From: an uncultured Moraxella sp.
GTDB taxonomy: Bacteria > Pseudomonadota > Gammaproteobacteria > Pseudomonadales > Moraxellaceae
Length of the DNA: 64,000 nucleotides
Direction: 5' to 3'
Assembly: GCF_945873075.1 (NCBI RefSeq)
Contig: NZ_CAMCBS010000011.1
Span: 1 to 64,000 of the forward strand
Positions 38,091 to 46,696 of this stretch are shown here, piece after piece. The notes under the pieces were generated by a model. That model did no database searches and was not told the DNA's origin. It saw only the letters and a program-made list of their open reading frames with translations. Positions within the stretch are counted from its first letter, which is position 1, and each line of letters opens with the position of its first letter. The position numbers and the translations under genes are program-made.

Positions 38091-39242
38091 ATGAATGCGT
38101 CTGACATTACTCAGTTTTTTGAAAAAATCTTAAGGGAATTATACCACAATATCTATTGGCTATTGGGTGGGTCATTGGATGACCAGACGCTGAACTGGTC
38201 AAAGCTTGGTTTGTCTTTTTTGGGCACGGGCATCAAGATTGTCATTTTGCTTGTGGTGATTGGCTTTATTTATTGGCTACTTGTCTATCTGGTCAAGTCG
38301 GTCCGCAAGATTTTTAATTTGTCGCATCGTTATGCACGCATTGCCCGTGCGACTTTGCGTTATCTGTGGTTTATGACCAGTCTGATTGCGGTGATGTCGC
38401 AGATTGGTATTCAGGCGGATTTGGTCAAGGCGACTGCTAAGGCGGCGACTTGGGCAGGCTTTTATTATGTGCTGTGGGCGGTCAGTGGGCAGATGGTCAG
38501 TAGCGTGCTCAAGCACTATGATTTGAATGCATCGATTGAACAGCTGCTCAAAAACCTGTTACTTGTGCTGATTTTGGTCTTGGCATTTGCCACCGTGATG
38601 GCAAAGTTTGGCTTTGATATTTTCTCCATCGTCGCAGGTCTGGGTATCGCAGGTCTTGCGGTGGGCTGGGCATCCCAAAGCACTTTGGCGAACTTTATCG
38701 CAGGTATTGTGATTTTGGTGGAGCAGTCGTTTCAGGTGGGGGACTGGATTCGCTTGGGCGACAAAGAAGGGCGTGTGGTCAAGATTTCACTGCGAGCGAC
38801 CCAAATCCTTGACCGTGATAATATCATCATTATTATCCCAAACTCAGCGGTCGCATCGTCTGAAGTGGTGAATTTGACATCTAAAAAGATGATTCGCTTT
38901 GATGTCAAAACTCGTATCGGGCTACACGCCGATATCACTAAGGCTCGCAGTGCGATTATTAAGACGCTCCAAAAAGACGAAGTCGTGCTCAAGCATCCAG
39001 CACCGATTGCCACCGTTGATGGCATTGGCGAGTCTGGGATTAATATCATCGTGCGTTTTTGGGTTGCGCCATTGTCGGTGGCTCGCATTCCTGTGATTAA
39101 AGAAAATATCAACGAAAAAATCAAACGAGCGCTGGATGATGCAGGCGTTGAAGTGCCTTATCCGTATATGAAGCTGATTCTTGATGATGGGGCGGATGAT
39201 GTTAAAAAAGTGATTATTCAGAAGCCATCAGACACTGTCTAA
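38091..39242 (+). CDS. Mechanosensitive ion channel, MscS family
   Basis: This is a small-conductance tension-gated channel that relieves hypo-osmotic stress in the inner membrane. Hydrophobic segments are at about 45-70, 90-110, 118-140 and 160-180. The pore helix and beta-domain junction GLGIAGLAVGWASQSTLANFIAGIVILVEQSFQVGDWIRLG (about 183-225) is the MscS hallmark. The C-terminal cage domain ends with AGVEVPYPYMKLIL, as in the family. 383 residues is longer than E. coli MscS (286) because of an added N-terminal membrane part. Confidence 0.92.
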   Translation: MNASDITQFFEKILRELYHNIYWLLGGSLDDQTLNWSKLGLSFLGTGIKIVILLVVIGFIYWLLVYLVKSVRKIFNLSHRYARIARATLRYLWFMTSLIAVMSQIGIQADLVKATAKAATWAGFYYVLWAVSGQMVSSVLKHYDLNASIEQLLKNLLLVLILVLAFATVMAKFGFDIFSIVAGLGIAGLAVGWASQSTLANFIAGIVILVEQSFQVGDWIRLGDKEGRVVKISLRATQILDRDNIIIIIPNSAVASSEVVNLTSKKMIRFDVKTRIGLHADITKARSAIIKTLQKDEVVLKHPAPIATVDGIGESGINIIVRFWVAPLSVARIPVIKENINEKIKRALDDAGVEVPYPYMKLILDDGADDVKKVIIQKPSDTV

Positions 39243-39245
39243 AGA

Positions 39246-39299
39246 TGCTATCTAAGATACTGCCTAAAGTACTACCCAGAGTACTATCCAAAGACATTA
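39246..39299 (+). repeat. Degenerate 12-13-base tandem repeat
   Basis: Just past the mscS stop the sequence repeats with variation as GATGCTATCTAA, GATACTGCCTAAA, GTACTACCCAGA, GTACTATCCAAA. It is not coding as far as I can see and sits before the mscS terminator. Confidence 0.5.
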
Positions 39300-39315
39300 T
39301 CAATCCATGATGTTT

Positions 39316-39355
39316 AACCGCTTTTGTGTCTATGTGTGACCAAAAGCGGTTTATT
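39316..39355 (+). terminator. Terminator after mscS
   Basis: Perfect 11-bp stem AACCGCTTTTG/CAAAAGCGGTT with a 14-base loop, followed by TATTTTC. Confidence 0.75.
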
Positions 39356-39391
39356 TTCTTAACGGATGTGCAGGATTTTGGCGATGATATA

Positions 39392-39400
39392 TGCTATAAT
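39392..39400 (+). promoter_or_regulatory. Extended -10 promoter of rlmKL
   Basis: TGCTATAAT: extended -10 TG plus perfect TATAAT (39395-39400), 35 bases before the ATG. No good -35 box, as expected for this promoter type. Confidence 0.6.
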
Positions 39401-39434
39401 AATCAGCTTTTATTCTTGTAATTGATTGGATAGT

Positions 39435-42230
39435 ATGACCACGCACACCCCGACTTATTTTGCTGATTTGGCGAATTTTAATGCTGATGACTTTCATGGT
39501 GTCATCACTTGTGCCGATGGCTTGGAGCAGGCACTTGTGATAGAGCTTGAGAGCTTTGGGCTTGCGCCAAAAATCCTGCGTGCAGGGCGTGTGCTGGTGT
39601 CGCTGAATTTGGCTAAGCTGTATCATATCTGCCTATTTAGCCGTGTGGCAAGCCGTGTGTTGTTGCCGCTTGGTGAATATCATTTTAAACAAAAAATGGA
39701 TAATGGCATAGAAGTGCTGAACGAAGATGTGCCAGAAGCCCTGTATCAGTTCACCACTCGTATCGACTGGACTAAGCTGTTCGGGCTTGAGCATCGATTT
39801 GCGATTCGCCTAAGTACCGATAAGCGTCTGACGGTCAATCAGCAGTTTGCCACCTTGCGTATCAAAGATGCGATTGCTGATACCTTTAACCGTGCTTTTG
39901 GCGCACGCCCAGATGTCGATGCCAAGTCGCCTGACTTTCAGATTTTTGCAGCGGCGAATAATAAATTTGCCGAGCTATTTCTTGATTTATCAGGCACTAG
40001 CCTGCATCGCCGTGGCTATCGTGTCGCCAATACCGCCGCACCCCTAAAAGAAAACTTGGCATCGGCGTTGCTGTATGAATGTGGTTGGCACAAGGGTGAG
40101 TTTGATGCCATCATCGACCCGATGTGTGGCTCGGGCACATTCATCACCGAAGCACTGCTCATGCGTGCCAATTATCCGGTGGGATTGGATAAGGTCAGTG
40201 ATGAATTTGGCTTTTATTGTTGGCAACATCATGATGAAGACTTGTGGGATGAGGTGGTCGCCAATGCCCAAAATCAATTTCATAATAATTTAGATAAATT
40301 ACAAAATAGTCACTTAACTGTCATCGCCTTTGACGCTGATGCTCATGCGGTGCAGGCGTGCCACAAGAATCTGATGGCGTCAGGTCTATCGCCAATTTTA
40401 CACAAAGTACAGCTAGAGCAGCGTAGTGTTGCACAGCTATCGGGTGCACTGGAGAAAATCACTACCACAAACCTGCTTGTCATCACCAACCCACCGTATG
40501 GCGAGCGACTTGGTGACAGTGATTTTATCAAACCGTTGTATCACGGTGTGGGCTTGCAGGTGAGTGCAGGACTGCGTACAGCAGGTGTGAGTGATGCATA
40601 TATGGCGGTGCTTGCCAGCCACATCGAACACGCCGATACACTACCAATCATCGAGCCGAATACTTTACGCTGTCATAACGGTGCACTGACGGTGTATTTT
40701 CGTCATGGCAAGCTAAACCTATCGCCACTGCCAAGCCTAATCCGTGATTATGAGCGTCGTGATGTGCAGATTGATGATGCCCAAGAATTTATCAATCGCC
40801 TACAGAAAAATTTAGCTAATCTAAAAAAACAAGCAGTCAGACAAGGCGTGACCAATCTGCGTGTCTATGATGCAGATTTGCCAAATTTCAATGTCGCCAT
40901 CGATGTCTATGGTGACAAAATCCATGTCCAAGAGTACGCACCGCCCAAGCAAATCCCTGCTGATGTCGCCAAAGCTCGCTTTAATCTGGTGCTACATTCG
41001 GTGCGTGAAGTGTTTGGCGTGGCTCGTGAGTCCATCTTTATCAAGACTCGTGCCCGTCAATCGGGTAATGAACAATACACCAAAAACGAAACCACCAAGC
41101 GCAAAAAAATGTGGGTGGCAAGCGAAGACGGGGCGTATTTTTATGTCAATTTCACCGAGTATCTCGACACGGGGCTGTTCATCGACCATCGCAATATGCG
41201 TGGACTGGTCAAATCGGCAAGTCGTGGCAAGCGAGTGCTGAACCTGTTTTCATACACCTGCTCGGCGAGTGTGCACGCAGCACTTGGCGGTGCTAAGTGC
41301 GTGACCAGCGTGGATTTATCGGGGAATTATTTGGATTGGGGTAAACAAAACTTTGCCCTAAATGGCTTGGTGCTCGATGCATTCCATGAAGATGAACTAA
41401 AATATCAGTTCATATCTGAAGATACGTTTGAATGGATTAAAAATAACACTGAGCAATATGATGTGATTTTTATTGACCCGCCGACCTTTTCAAATTCCAA
41501 AAAATTCAAAGGCACTTTTGATGTTCAGCGTGACCATGTGGCGCTGATTAATCGTGCAATGAACCGCTTATCGGCAGGGGGTGTGCTGTATTTTAGTAAT
41601 AACTACACTCGCTTTGAGCTAGATGAGAGCTTGATGGCTCGCTATAATGTCAAAAATATCACGCATGAGACCATTGGTTTTGATTTTGATATCAAAAAAC
41701 CAATTCATCAAAGCTTTGAAATCCGCCACAAAAACGCCATCAAGACGGCACAAATCGAAGTCCATGATGACAATGATATGCCAAATGACCGAAATCAAGC
41801 GTATCAAAGAGTAGATAAAGCGGATAAAAAGCCATTTGCGAAATCTTTAGATAAGTCATCAGGCAGAACATCGGATAAGCCGTCTGATAAAGCCTTTAAA
41901 TCTTTTGATAAGCCTGTCAAAGGCGACTGCAAAACCTTTGAGCGTGGCGATAAAAAGCATTTGGGCAAAAAAGACTTTGATAAGTCTAATTTTGCTAAGC
42001 CCAATAAAGCAGCGCAAGGCAAACCTTTTGGTAAATCACAAAGCAAGCAATTTGGTAGCCAAACAGATAAAACCCAAGCGATAGATAAGCCAAGCATCAA
42101 GCGTGTGTATGTCAATCCAAAGCTTGCTGATGGCGAAAGACTTGCCCAAAGCTTGACGCAAAAACTCAATGACAAGCTAAGTGATGATGTACAAGCGACA
42201 TCACGCTATCGCATTAAGCGTAAAGATTGA
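39435..42230 (+). CDS. rlmKL: Bifunctional 23S rRNA methyltransferase RlmKL with a long basic tail
   Basis: This fused enzyme makes m2G2445 (RlmL half) and m7G2069 (RlmK half) in 23S rRNA. An N-terminal THUMP region (about 20-150) precedes the first Rossmann methyltransferase with DPMCGSGTFITEALL and the catalytic NPPYGERLG. The second half has NLFSYTCSASVHAALGGA, VDLSGNYLDW and FIDPPTFSNSKKF. E. coli RlmKL is 702 residues; this one is about 931. The catalytic part ends near residue 780 (FEIRHKNAIKTAQIEV). It is followed by roughly 145 residues rich in Lys, Asp, Ser and Phe, with recurrent DKxxxK units, likely disordered and RNA-binding. ATG at 39435 is preferred over a TTG three codons upstream. 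Confidence 0.92.
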   Translation: MTTHTPTYFADLANFNADDFHGVITCADGLEQALVIELESFGLAPKILRAGRVLVSLNLAKLYHICLFSRVASRVLLPLGEYHFKQKMDNGIEVLNEDVPEALYQFTTRIDWTKLFGLEHRFAIRLSTDKRLTVNQQFATLRIKDAIADTFNRAFGARPDVDAKSPDFQIFAAANNKFAELFLDLSGTSLHRRGYRVANTAAPLKENLASALLYECGWHKGEFDAIIDPMCGSGTFITEALLMRANYPVGLDKVSDEFGFYCWQHHDEDLWDEVVANAQNQFHNNLDKLQNSHLTVIAFDADAHAVQACHKNLMASGLSPILHKVQLEQRSVAQLSGALEKITTTNLLVITNPPYGERLGDSDFIKPLYHGVGLQVSAGLRTAGVSDAYMAVLASHIEHADTLPIIEPNTLRCHNGALTVYFRHGKLNLSPLPSLIRDYERRDVQIDDAQEFINRLQKNLANLKKQAVRQGVTNLRVYDADLPNFNVAIDVYGDKIHVQEYAPPKQIPADVAKARFNLVLHSVREVFGVARESIFIKTRARQSGNEQYTKNETTKRKKMWVASEDGAYFYVNFTEYLDTGLFIDHRNMRGLVKSASRGKRVLNLFSYTCSASVHAALGGAKCVTSVDLSGNYLDWGKQNFALNGLVLDAFHEDELKYQFISEDTFEWIKNNTEQYDVIFIDPPTFSNSKKFKGTFDVQRDHVALINRAMNRLSAGGVLYFSNNYTRFELDESLMARYNVKNITHETIGFDFDIKKPIHQSFEIRHKNAIKTAQIEVHDDNDMPNDRNQAYQRVDKADKKPFAKSLDKSSGRTSDKPSDKAFKSFDKPVKGDCKTFERGDKKHLGKKDFDKSNFAKPNKAAQGKPFGKSQSKQFGSQTDKTQAIDKPSIKRVYVNPKLADGERLAQSLTQKLNDKLSDDVQATSRYRIKRKD

Positions 42231-42270
42231 TAAATTTAAGCGAAATTAAGCATTGAAAAATAGGTAAAAC

Positions 42271-43356
42271 ATGACAAGTCAGACAAACGAAATTGACCGC
42301 CAAGAACAACAAGAGCTGAGCGATGTGCTCACAGGTGTAGATAATTCTATCCAAGTCGATGATGAAGAAAATCTTGATGATGAGCGTCATGAATTTGATG
42401 ATGGTATCAAATCAAGCCGCTTTAAAAAGCTACAAAAAAAGCTACGCAAAGAAGTGTCGTGGGCGATTCGCGACTTTAAGATGATTGAAGATGGCGATGT
42501 GGTGATGGTGTGTATCTCAGGCGGTAAAGATAGCTTTACCTTGCTGGATATTTTATTATTCCTAAAGCGTATCGCACCGATTCACTTCGATGTCGTGGCG
42601 GTCAATCTTGACCAAAAACAACCGGGCTTCCCCGAAGATGTCCTGCCAAAATACCTATCTGAGCAAGGCATCCCGTACTATATCCTAGAAAAAGATACAT
42701 ATAGCATCGTCAAGCAAGTCGTCCCAGAAGGCAAGACCTACTGCTCAGCGTGTTCTCGTCTGCGTCGTGGTTCATTGTATGGATTTGCTAAACAAATTGG
42801 TGCAACCAAAGTAGCTTTGGGTCATCATCGTGATGATATTTTGGCAACTTTTTTCCTAAATCTATTCCACGGTGGCAGCCTAAAAGCCATGCCGCCCAAA
42901 CTATTAAGCGATGATAAACAAAATGTGCTGATTCGTCCGCTTGCTTATGTCGCCGAAAAAGACATCATCAAATACGCCAATTACAAAAAATTCCCCATTA
43001 TTCCATGCAATCTGTGTGGCAGCCAAGAAAATCTGCAACGAGCGATGATTAATGAAATGCTGCGAGAATGGGACCATGCACATCCAAAACGCCTAGCCAG
43101 TATGTTTAAGGCACTACAAAATGTCGCCCCAAGTCAGCTTGCCGACCGCAATTTGTTTGACTTTGAAAATCTAAGCCTTGAGCGTAATGATGATGAAAGG
43201 CTGTTTGAAGGGGATAATATTCAGGTGGGCGTGACCGAAGAGCTGGATAAAATGGGCTTGCCGATTAATCCTTTGGTGCAGACTTTTAACCCTAAATTTG
43301 CCAAAGAAGATGATAAAAAAGACAACAAAATCCCTGTGATTAACCCGTTGTTGTGA
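42271..43356 (+). CDS. ttcA: tRNA 2-thiocytidine synthetase TtcA
   Basis: TtcA thiolates cytidine 32 of certain tRNAs using ATP and an iron-sulfur cluster. The PP-loop [13 protein letters not shown] (about residue 89) binds ATP. The Cys pairs [10 protein letters not shown] and [13 protein letters not shown] ligate the cluster. The [18 protein letters not shown] motif is family-typical. 361 residues is longer than E. coli TtcA (311) because of an acidic N-terminal extension of about 55 residues. It follows rlmKL by 40 bases, so cotranscription of two RNA-modification genes is likely, and it ends at a strong terminator. Confidence 0.95.
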   Translation: MTSQTNEIDRQEQQELSDVLTGVDNSIQVDDEENLDDERHEFDDGIKSSRFKKLQKKLRKEVSWAIRDFKMIEDGDVVMVCISGGKDSFTLLDILLFLKRIAPIHFDVVAVNLDQKQPGFPEDVLPKYLSEQGIPYYILEKDTYSIVKQVVPEGKTYCSACSRLRRGSLYGFAKQIGATKVALGHHRDDILATFFLNLFHGGSLKAMPPKLLSDDKQNVLIRPLAYVAEKDIIKYANYKKFPIIPCNLCGSQENLQRAMINEMLREWDHAHPKRLASMFKALQNVAPSQLADRNLFDFENLSLERNDDERLFEGDNIQVGVTEELDKMGLPINPLVQTFNPKFAKEDDKKDNKIPVINPLL

Positions 43357-43376
43357 TTTGGTAATTTTACAATTTT

Positions 43377-43415
43377 ACTAAGTTATCTTACTAAGTTATT
43401 TCACTAAGCTATCAG
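43377..43415 (+). repeat. Three tandem copies of a 13-base unit
   Basis: ACTAAGTTATCTT, ACTAAGTTATTTC and ACTAAGCTATCAG follow each other head to tail 20 bases past the ttcA stop. They lie before the terminator and are not part of a reading frame. Confidence 0.65.
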
Positions 43416-43427
43416 GCGGTATTGATT

Positions 43428-43458
43428 GAAAAAGCTAGGCAATCACCTAGCTTTTTTC
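43428..43458. terminator. Bidirectional terminator between ttcA and the TfoX-N gene
   Basis: 11-bp perfect stem AAAAAGCTAGG/CCTAGCTTTTT with loop CAATCA. A- and T-runs on both sides allow it to serve both convergent transcripts. Confidence 0.85.
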
Positions 43459-43746
43459 ATTGTGTAGCTTTTGACGAATGACATCAATTAGCATATCAGT
43501 ATCATCAAGTAGGTCATTATCAATCTTGGTATAGCGCATGGTGATAGTCCTGCCTTGACGCTGATAAGTAAAGGGTATGTCGCCATCTGTCAGATGATGC
43601 GTTTTGACAAAAATATCGCCGTCTGCACTAATGATGGCGAACATCTGACCATTGACAAACAGGCAAGTCTCGCCAAACATTCGTCGTGTGCTAAGCTTAC
43701 CCAACGGGCTCAGCACATCGATGAGATATTCAGCAAGCTCATTCAT
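43447..43746 (-). CDS. TfoX N-terminal domain protein
   Basis: This 99-residue protein contains only the TfoX/Sxy N-terminal domain. Signature features are [28 protein letters not shown] near the start and the glycine and basic residues around FVKTHH. Full-length Sxy activates competence genes with CRP, but stand-alone N-domains have no proven role, so a competence function is only a possibility. The gene overlaps the upstream aroQ by 8 bases, and its 3' end reaches into the terminator stem. Confidence 0.8.
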   Translation of the reverse strand: MNELAEYLIDVLSPLGKLSTRRMFGETCLFVNGQMFAIISADGDIFVKTHHLTDGDIPFTYQRQGRTITMRYTKIDNDLLDDTDMLIDVIRQKLHNEKS

Positions 43747-44200
43747 GTGTTGAGAAATATTTCACAAACCAATTGAGCGCCATCTCATAACCTATATCCC
43801 CCAGACCGCAAATCACCCCGACCGCCTTGTCCGAAAAATACGAATGTGCACGGAATGGCTCACGGGCATGGACATTGGACAGATGCACTTCGATAAAGGG
43901 TTTATTAAGTGCTGACAGCGCATCACGGATGGCGACGGATGTATGGGTAAAGGCAGCAGGATTGATGATGACGCCATCGACGGGTGTATCGCTTAATAAT
44001 CCAATGTCACTGACAAAATCCACGATAGCACCTTCGTGATTGGATTGAAAACAAATCAGCTCAATGCCTGCTCGACTTGCTAGATTACTTAGATGTACTT
44101 CAATATCTTGTAGCGTGGTTGCGCCATAAATGTGCGGTTCACGCTTGCCAAGTAGGTGTAAGTTTGGGCCGTTGATGAGTGCGATTTTTTTGGTGCTCAT
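43739..44200 (-). CDS. aroQ: 3-dehydroquinate dehydratase, type II
   Basis: This enzyme converts 3-dehydroquinate to 3-dehydroshikimate in aromatic amino-acid synthesis, as a cytoplasmic dodecamer. The motifs are [20 protein letters not shown] (catalytic loop with Arg and Tyr), [11 protein letters not shown] (catalytic His region), [17 protein letters not shown] and [21 protein letters not shown]. 153 residues is standard. It is the first gene of a two-gene unit with the TfoX-N protein. Confidence 0.96.
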   Translation of the reverse strand: MSTKKIALINGPNLHLLGKREPHIYGATTLQDIEVHLSNLASRAGIELICFQSNHEGAIVDFVSDIGLLSDTPVDGVIINPAAFTHTSVAIRDALSALNKPFIEVHLSNVHAREPFRAHSYFSDKAVGVICGLGDIGYEMALNWFVKYFSTHE

Positions 44201-44525
44201 GATGAATTCCTTAGTGGGTTTGGGTTATTTTAGTGGATTTTTGCCAAGTTTTCATTAATAATTTTTATGAGTACTAAAAGTTTGCAAAAAATGCATTATT
44301 CATCAACTAAATGGTGATTATTTTTATCCGTAAAAACTTGTATTAGTTTTGTAAACAAGGTATGATAGCACCAATGGTTTTTGCCGTTAAGTTGTAACAG
44401 TGGCACCTTGTACGCTAGGAATCCCAAGCAAACACTAAGGATTGTGAACCTTTAGTAAGTTGCCATCGCTTTAAAATTGTACATCGTTCACAGAAAAATC
44501 GGTGTATGCTCATAAGGAAATTATC
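44201..44525 (+). other. Intergenic region with csp promoter and long 5' leader
   Basis: This 325-base gap between divergent aroQ and the cold-shock gene holds the csp promoter and a transcribed leader of about 150 bases. The leader includes a hairpin, ACTAAGG...CCTTTAGT (44436-44458), with a one-base bulge. Long structured leaders control cold-shock mRNAs in E. coli. No coding sequence seen. Confidence 0.55.
44338..44366 (+). promoter_or_regulatory. Candidate promoter of the cold-shock gene
   Basis: TTGTAT (44338-44343), 17-base spacer, TATGAT (44361-44366). Predicted start near 44373 leaves a leader of about 150 bases. Confidence 0.55.
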
Positions 44526-44732
44526 ATGTCGAAAGAACAAGGTACCGTCAAATGGTTCAATGATGCCAAGGGTTTTGGCTTTATTCAACGTGCCACAGGT
44601 GAAGATGTGTTTGTGCATTTTCGTGCCATTCAAAGTGAAGGCTATCGCTCACTCAAAGAAGGTCAGCCAGTGGAATTTGTGGTGACTGAAGGCGAAAAAG
44701 GACTACAAGCCGAAGAAGTGGTGAAACTATAA
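44526..44732 (+). CDS. Cold-shock domain protein (CspA family)
   Basis: This 68-residue single-domain nucleic-acid chaperone has RNP1 KGFGFI and RNP2-like VFVHF, both on the OB-fold surface, in the order [17 protein letters not shown] then [10 protein letters not shown]. The typical end is GPQAEEV-like ([10 protein letters not shown]). ATG at 44526 is the start (AAGGA 8 bases upstream); an upstream in-frame ATG at 44502 lacks a ribosome site and family similarity. The long leader suggests mRNA-structure control as in cspA. Which Csp paralogue this is cannot be told from sequence. Confidence 0.95.
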   Translation: MSKEQGTVKWFNDAKGFGFIQRATGEDVFVHFRAIQSEGYRSLKEGQPVEFVVTEGEKGLQAEEVVKL

Positions 44733-44742
44733 TCATCAAAAA

Positions 44743-44777
44743 ACAAAAAACTCGTCATGATTGGCGAGTTTTTGTTT
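44743..44777 (+). terminator. Terminator after the cold-shock gene
   Basis: Stem CAAAAACTCG/CGAGTTTTTG with a 10-base loop, extended by flanking A- and T-runs. Confidence 0.85.
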
Positions 44778-44908
44778 TGTGGCAATGATTCAAAAATGAG
44801 CGAGAAATTGGATACAAAACTAGGCTATGAAAATATCTGACAATATGCGATAATGATAATTACTGCTGTCAATTTGATAGCGCAACTTAGTATTTGGATT
44901 GATTTATA

Positions 44909-45340
44909 ATGAAAACAACACTAAAAACACTATTGACTGTAGCGACTCTAGCTGTCACAACGATGGCAAATGCTGCCGATACTAAAACTACCACCAAAGC
45001 CGCAGAAAAAGCACCATTTACTAAAGAAGAAATGGCGATGCTACAATTTTGTGATTCGTCGTCTTTTGGTCTTGTAGTGCTGGCTGATATGCGTCAGCGT
45101 GGCATGAGCAAGACGGACGCGACCAAAGAGCTTGAGACCATCATCAAGGCGATGAATGATAGCTCTGAAGATAAAGAAGCGACCAAACAACTTGGCGAGT
45201 TTTGGCGGATGAATATCGATGGTATGTGGGAAACTAAGGTGTATGACACCCAAGAAGATAAAGCGGGCTTTGTGCAAGCGGTGTATCAACAAAGCATGAG
45301 CACCTGTATTGCCGACATCAGCACACCGCCAAAAGGATAA
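44909..45340 (+). CDS. Exported protein of unknown function, 143 aa
   Basis: An N-terminal signal peptide (MKTTLKTLLTVATLAVTTMANA, cut before ADTK) is followed by a Lys/Thr-rich linker and an alpha-helical, charged domain. That domain has PFTKEEMAMLQFCDSSSFG, RGMSKTDATKELETI and the C-terminal VQAVYQQSMSTCIADI. Two cysteines (about residues 49 and 134) could form a disulfide in the periplasm. I recognise no family. The length and the paired Cys recall small periplasmic chaperone-like proteins, but there is no motif to support it. It has its own terminator. Confidence 0.7.
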   Translation: MKTTLKTLLTVATLAVTTMANAADTKTTTKAAEKAPFTKEEMAMLQFCDSSSFGLVVLADMRQRGMSKTDATKELETIIKAMNDSSEDKEATKQLGEFWRMNIDGMWETKVYDTQEDKAGFVQAVYQQSMSTCIADISTPPKG

Positions 45341-45345
45341 ACGCC

Positions 45346-45375
45346 AAAGTGCATGGTAATGATCATGCACTTTTT
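45346..45375 (+). terminator. Terminator after the exported-protein gene
   Basis: Perfect 10-bp stem AAAGTGCATG/CATGCACTTT, 8-base loop, followed by TTATT. Confidence 0.8.
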
Positions 45376-45406
45376 ATTCATTTGATTAACTGTGATTTAA
45401 TAATTT

Positions 45407-46696
45407 ATGTCAGATTTAGCTGTCGAAACGACAACTCAAGCCACCATTGAGTCAACTGCAGTGCAAGCTGTGCAGTCACCCACTGAGCCAATGGCTGAGT
45501 TTAGCCGATTTACAGATTTGCCATTAAGCGATGTGACGCTAAAGGCAGTCAAGGCGCTGAATTTTGCCAAATTGACCCCGATTCAGGCGCAGATTTTGCC
45601 ACATACGCTGGCAAATCAAGACGCCATCGGTCAGGCGCAGACAGGCACGGGCAAGACGGCGACTTTTTTGATTACCATCATTGAAGCACTACTAAAAAAA
45701 CCATTTGCCAAAGATGAAAAACGCTATTTGGGTGAGCCACGCGCTTTGGTGCTTGCACCGACTCGAGAGCTGGCACAGCAGATTTTGGCGGATTGTCGTG
45801 AGCTGACTCGCTTTAGTGAGCTGTATAATCTGTGCATTACAGGTGGGGCGGATTTTGATAAGCAAGCAGAACAAATCAATAAACGACCACTTGATATTCT
45901 GATCGGCACACCGGGTCGTATCATTGACTGGGTGAATAAGGGCGTGCTGTTCTTGGATCGTGTCGAAGTCTTTGTGCTAGATGAAGCCGATCGTATGTTG
46001 GATATGGGCTTTATTCCTGATATTAAGCGTATCGTGCGTCATATGCCTGCCAACACTGACCGCCAAAGCTTGCTGTTTTCGGCGACATTCAACCAAGATG
46101 TGATGAATTTGGCGTATCGCTGGTTGTATCATCCTGCCTTTGTGGAGATTGCGCCTGAGTCCAAGACCAATACCGCCATTGAGCAGAAATTTTATCTCTT
46201 GACCGAGCGTGAAAAGATGACGGCACTGCGTCAGATTCTATCGGATCAGTCGGTCAAAAAAGCCATCGTCTTTGCCAATCGCAAGGATCAAGTCAAGCGA
46301 CTGTATGACAATCTACGCCGTCATCATGATGTGACCATGCTATCAGGCGATGTCGCACAGCAAAAACGAGAACGCTATCTACAACGCTTTAAAGATGGCG
46401 AAGTTAATATTTTGGTGGCGACCGATGTGGCAGGGCGTGGTATTCATGTCGATGATGTCACTCATGTCATCAATTTTACCTTGCCTGATATGCCAGATGA
46501 CTATGTGCATCGCATCGGGCGTACGGGTCGAGCGGGACATACGGGGGTGTCGATCAGCTTTGTCAGCGAAAATGATGCCTTTAACCTGCCTGCTCTGGAG
46601 TCGCATATTGACCAAAAATTCAAACTAAGCCAGTTTGATTTTGATGAAACGGGTGGTGAGTCAGACCGTAGCATGGCGGATTTGGGCGACGCATGA
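45407..46696 (+). CDS. rhlB: DEAD-box ATP-dependent RNA helicase, RhlB type
   Basis: This RNA helicase probably acts in mRNA turnover. The helicase motifs are in order: Q-motif FAKLTPIQAQILPHTL, motif I AQTGTGKT, Ia APTRELAQQI, GG, TPGR, DEAD (LDEADRMLDMGF), SAT, and the C-terminal HRIGRTGRAGHTG. The N-terminal 30 residues are a Thr/Gln-rich extension. 429 residues matches RhlB (421). RhlB is favoured over RhlE or SrmB because of the DVTLKAVKALNFAKLTPIQ opening and the absence of a long basic tail. Its stop overlaps the hemW start by 4 bases. Confidence 0.9.
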   Translation: MSDLAVETTTQATIESTAVQAVQSPTEPMAEFSRFTDLPLSDVTLKAVKALNFAKLTPIQAQILPHTLANQDAIGQAQTGTGKTATFLITIIEALLKKPFAKDEKRYLGEPRALVLAPTRELAQQILADCRELTRFSELYNLCITGGADFDKQAEQINKRPLDILIGTPGRIIDWVNKGVLFLDRVEVFVLDEADRMLDMGFIPDIKRIVRHMPANTDRQSLLFSATFNQDVMNLAYRWLYHPAFVEIAPESKTNTAIEQKFYLLTEREKMTALRQILSDQSVKKAIVFANRKDQVKRLYDNLRRHHDVTMLSGDVAQQKRERYLQRFKDGEVNILVATDVAGRGIHVDDVTHVINFTLPDMPDDYVHRIGRTGRAGHTGVSISFVSENDAFNLPALESHIDQKFKLSQFDFDETGGESDRSMADLGDA

